Origin: Paracoccus ravus
GTDB lineage: Bacteria > Pseudomonadota > Alphaproteobacteria > Rhodobacterales > Rhodobacteraceae
Length of the DNA stretch: 64,000 nucleotides
Reading direction: 5' to 3'
Assembly (NCBI RefSeq): GCF_004522175.1
Contig: NZ_SDEB01000021.1
Location: forward strand, 1 to 64,000
Position 1 is the stretch's first letter, and each line of letters opens with the position of its first letter. The position numbers and the translations under genes are program-made. The notes beneath the pieces are model-generated. The model ran no database searches. It saw only the letters and a list, made by a program, of their open reading frames with translations, and had not been told where the DNA came from. Shown one piece after another: positions 62,237-64,000 of this stretch.

Positions 62237-62791
62237 TTAGTTCAGGCGCAGGGCGACGTCGTCGATCGCCTTGTCGATGCCCGCGCTGCGCTCGGAAGCA
62301 GTTGCCTGCTTGCCGAGAACTTCGGTCGCAGCCGCGATGGCCGTCTGGATCGCACGGTCACGCACGGCACGAACCGCATCACCCTCGGCGCTGGAGATCT
62401 GATCTTCGGCCGCCTGCAGGCGACGTGCGATCGAGACTTTCAGCGCGTTCTTGGCCTTTTCGGCCTCGAGGGTCGCTTCGCGTTTCGCATTGGCGACGAT
62501 ATCGGCCGCCTGCGATTTCACTTCGCGCTGGCGGCGCTCGTAGCTCGCATAGATCTCCTGGGCTTCCTCGCGCAGGCGACGGGCCTCGGCCAGATCATTG
62601 CGGATACCTTCGGCGCGCTTGTCCAGCAACCCGCCGACCAGTTGCGGAACCTTGTAGTAGACAAGGATCGCAAGGAACAACAGGAAGGCCAGAGTGACGA
62701 CGAAATCCGTGTTCCGCAGCGAGAAGAACGGACCCGAAGCCGCAAAGGCCGGGCTGGCCAGCAGGACGAAAAGAAGGCTCAGACGTTTCAT
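62237..62791 (-). CDS. atpF: ATP synthase subunit b
   Basis: Part of the peripheral stalk of F1Fo. The 184 residues have an N-terminal signal-like/membrane stretch (MKRLSLLFVLLASPAFAA, then DFVVTLAFLLFLAILVYYKV). The rest is a charged coiled coil (RRLREEAQEIYASYERRQRE). The start overlaps the b' gene by four bases. Last gene of the Fo operon, followed by a terminator. Confidence 0.94.
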   Translation of the reverse strand: MKRLSLLFVLLASPAFAASGPFFSLRNTDFVVTLAFLLFLAILVYYKVPQLVGGLLDKRAEGIRNDLAEARRLREEAQEIYASYERRQREVKSQAADIVANAKREATLEAEKAKNALKVSIARRLQAAEDQISSAEGDAVRAVRDRAIQTAIAAATEVLGKQATASERSAGIDKAIDDVALRLN

Positions 62792-63426
62792 TGCAGCGCC
62801 CCCTTCAGTCGCTGATCGACGGCTTCGTTGATCAGGTTCTGGTCTGCCTTGCCACCGAAGTTCTGCACCAGAGCCTCGGTCACATCGCGCGCGACGCTGC
62901 GTGCATCCTCGGCCGCAGAGGCCCGGATCTCGCCGATGCGTTTCTCGGATTCGGCGGCGCGCGCCGCGATTTCCGCATCCGCATGAGCGATTGCAGCGTC
63001 CAGTTCCTTCTGGATCTCGGCCTTGTTGGCGGCGATGATCTTGTTCGCTTCGGCCCGGGCATCCGCGAGCGCCTTGTCATAGGCGGCCTCGGCGTCCTTG
63101 GCTTTCTGCTTGAACTCTTCGGCCGCCATGAGATCGCCGGTGATGGCGCCCTGACGGTCGGAGATGACCCCACCGATGCGCGGCAGAGCCACGCGCGACA
63201 GGACCCAGTAGATCACGGCCAGCACGACCAGCAGCCAGAAGATCTGGTTGCCGAAGGTGCTGATATCCAGTTGCGGCATGCCGGCGCTGCTTGCGCCATG
63301 CGCCGCATCGGCTGCGACATGGGCCGCATCAGCACCGTGCGCCGCCGCTTGGGCGGTCTCGGTGTGGACCACCGTTTCTGAGTGTTCGACCACGACAGGC
63401 GCGGTCTGTTGCAACAGGCTGAACAT
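62788..63426 (-). CDS. atpF': ATP synthase subunit b'
   Basis: Second stalk subunit, typical of photosynthetic bacteria and alphaproteobacteria. The 212 residues begin with an Ala/His-rich, disordered N-terminal part (about 1-50). A membrane segment (NQIFWLLVVLAVIYWVLSRV) and a long charged helix (EEFKQKAKDAEAAYDKALAD) follow. It precedes atpF with a 4-base overlap and follows atpE with 76 bases between. Confidence 0.94.
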   Translation of the reverse strand: MFSLLQQTAPVVVEHSETVVHTETAQAAAHGADAAHVAADAAHGASSAGMPQLDISTFGNQIFWLLVVLAVIYWVLSRVALPRIGGVISDRQGAITGDLMAAEEFKQKAKDAEAAYDKALADARAEANKIIAANKAEIQKELDAAIAHADAEIAARAAESEKRIGEIRASAAEDARSVARDVTEALVQNFGGKADQNLINEAVDQRLKGALQ

Positions 63427-63502
63427 TTCCTACCCCATGCCGGTCGTTTCACAATCGGGTGGGCGCCTCACGCCCCCACCCAACCGCAAGGAAGGCAAAG
63501 GA

Positions 63503-63736
63503 TCAGACTGCGAACAGCAGAAGCAGAGCGACCAGGAACGAGAAGATGCCCAGAGCTTCGGCGAAGGCCATGCCGATGAACAGCGTGGCGGTTTGCGAAG
63601 CAGCGGCCGACGGGTTACGCAGAGCGCCGGCGAGGTAGTTGCCAGCAACATTGCCCACACCCATGGCTGCGCCGGCCATACCGATGCAAGCCAGACCGGC
63701 GCCGAGGTACTGTCCCAGTTGACCCAGATTTTCCAT
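63503..63736 (-). CDS. atpE: ATP synthase subunit c
   Basis: Forms the proton-driven c-ring. The 77-residue hairpin protein has two membrane helices, the conserved loop ALRNPSAA, and the proton-carrying Glu60 in [13 protein letters not shown] (numbered from [10 protein letters not shown]). The ribosome site AAGGAG at 63744-63749 decides the start: seven bases from the ATG at 63736 but only one base from the ATG at 63742. Confidence 0.96.
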   Translation of the reverse strand: MENLGQLGQYLGAGLACIGMAGAAMGVGNVAGNYLAGALRNPSAAASQTATLFIGMAFAEALGIFSFLVALLLLFAV

Positions 63737-63796
63737 ATTCATGCTCCTTGAGGCTTTGGAAAGGGTTTCAAGTTTCTGACTTTGCAGACCCGGCGC

Positions 63797-64000
63797 TTAG
63801 TGCGCCGGATGCAGGGCGTCTTTCAGATAGACGCAGGTCAGGATGGTGAAAACATAGGCCTGGATCAGTGCGACGAGCACCTCGAGGCCATACATTGCGG
63901 TGATCGCGACGATCGAGACCGGGGCAATGGCGGCGACAGCGGCAAAGGCGGCAAAGACCTTGATCACCGCGTGGCCGGCCATGACGTTGCCCGCAAGTCG
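63797..64000 (-). CDS. atpB: ATP synthase subunit a, C-terminal part (cut by window edge)
   Basis: Only the last 67 residues are in the window. The first codon (63998-64000) is the essential arginine of the proton channel in the conserved [14 protein letters not shown]. The last membrane helices and the end [14 protein letters not shown] are visible. The gene continues beyond the window, where the rest of the Fo operon would start. The 54-base gap to atpE holds its ribosome site. Confidence 0.94.
   Translation of the reverse strand, partial: RLAGNVMAGHAVIKVFAAFAAVAAIAPVSIVAITAMYGLEVLVALIQAYVFTILTCVYLKDALHPAH

Noticed and set aside
1..64000. CRISPR arrays, tRNA genes, rRNA genes, defence islands, prophage genes
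   Set aside because: None seen. There are no regular spaced repeats, no tRNA-like T-arm outside ssrA, and no recognisable defence or phage genes.

Overview
The window reads as a piece of the main chromosome of an alphaproteobacterium of the family Rhodobacteraceae, most likely Paracoccus or a close relative. The pointers are high GC, a circularly permuted two-piece tmRNA gene with the tag ANDNRAPVALAA, ChpT next to DUF3553, ornithine-lipid genes olsBA, the F1Fo inhibitor zeta subunit (DUF1476), split ATP synthase b and b' genes, methylsuccinyl-CoA dehydrogenase of the ethylmalonyl-CoA pathway, and an NAD-dependent formate dehydrogenase operon. The genus is inferred from gene content; no search was run.

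Layout. 0-1.4 kb: 5' end of an IS1182-like transposase cut by the window edge, then a TerC-type membrane protein. 1.6-5.2 kb: a P-loop ATPase translationally coupled to metA (with the glutamate that marks acetyl-CoA use), then ppk2 and a TPM-domain protein. 5.3-9.8 kb: a polyamine-type binding protein, ssrA, proA, an alpha/beta hydrolase, chpT. 9.8-16.9 kb: DUF3553, olsBA, a SLC13/RCK transporter, a YmdB-type phosphodiesterase, ubiB-ubiE. 16.9-23.2 kb: mutM, enoyl-CoA hydratase, rpsT, dnaA, dnaN, recF. 23.2-33.6 kb: adenine deaminase, recO, two META-domain proteins, mcd, a TauE-type exporter, dapE, a GNAT, gshA, small proteins. 33.6-38.3 kb: hprK-rapZ-EIIA-HPr-tetR diverging from pckA. 38.4-47.6 kb: rnr and the fdsGBACD operon with its LysR gene. 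47.7-52.6 kb: purC-purS, zeta inhibitor, MATE transporter, two thioesterases, two MerR regulators. 52.6-59.1 kb: fatty-acid oxidation cluster (acyl-CoA dehydrogenase, GST, thiolase, cupin, bifunctional hydratase/dehydrogenase). 59.1-62.1 kb: GFA protein, PfkB kinase, nth, OmpA lipoprotein. 62.2-64.0 kb: ATP synthase Fo genes atpF, atpF', atpE and the 3' end of atpB, running leftwards.

How it works together. Replication and repair are grouped (dnaA, dnaN, recF, recO, mutM, nth). The nitrogen-type phosphorelay (HPr, EIIA, HPr kinase, RapZ) sits beside pckA, as is common in alphaproteobacteria, but the chvI-chvG pair often found between them is absent. The formate dehydrogenase genes overlap by four bases at the subunit joints and are led by a recognisable sigma70-type promoter. 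The MerR pair and the beta-oxidation genes form one probable regulon.

Most of the window is ordinary core chromosome. I found no clearly new multi-gene system. The best second-look items are a structured 59-base intergenic element at 54379-54437, a shared inverted-repeat family at two synteny breaks (38.3 and 47.6 kb), the palindrome and GANTC sites ahead of dnaA, the ATPase-metA coupling, and the cupin inside the beta-oxidation operon.
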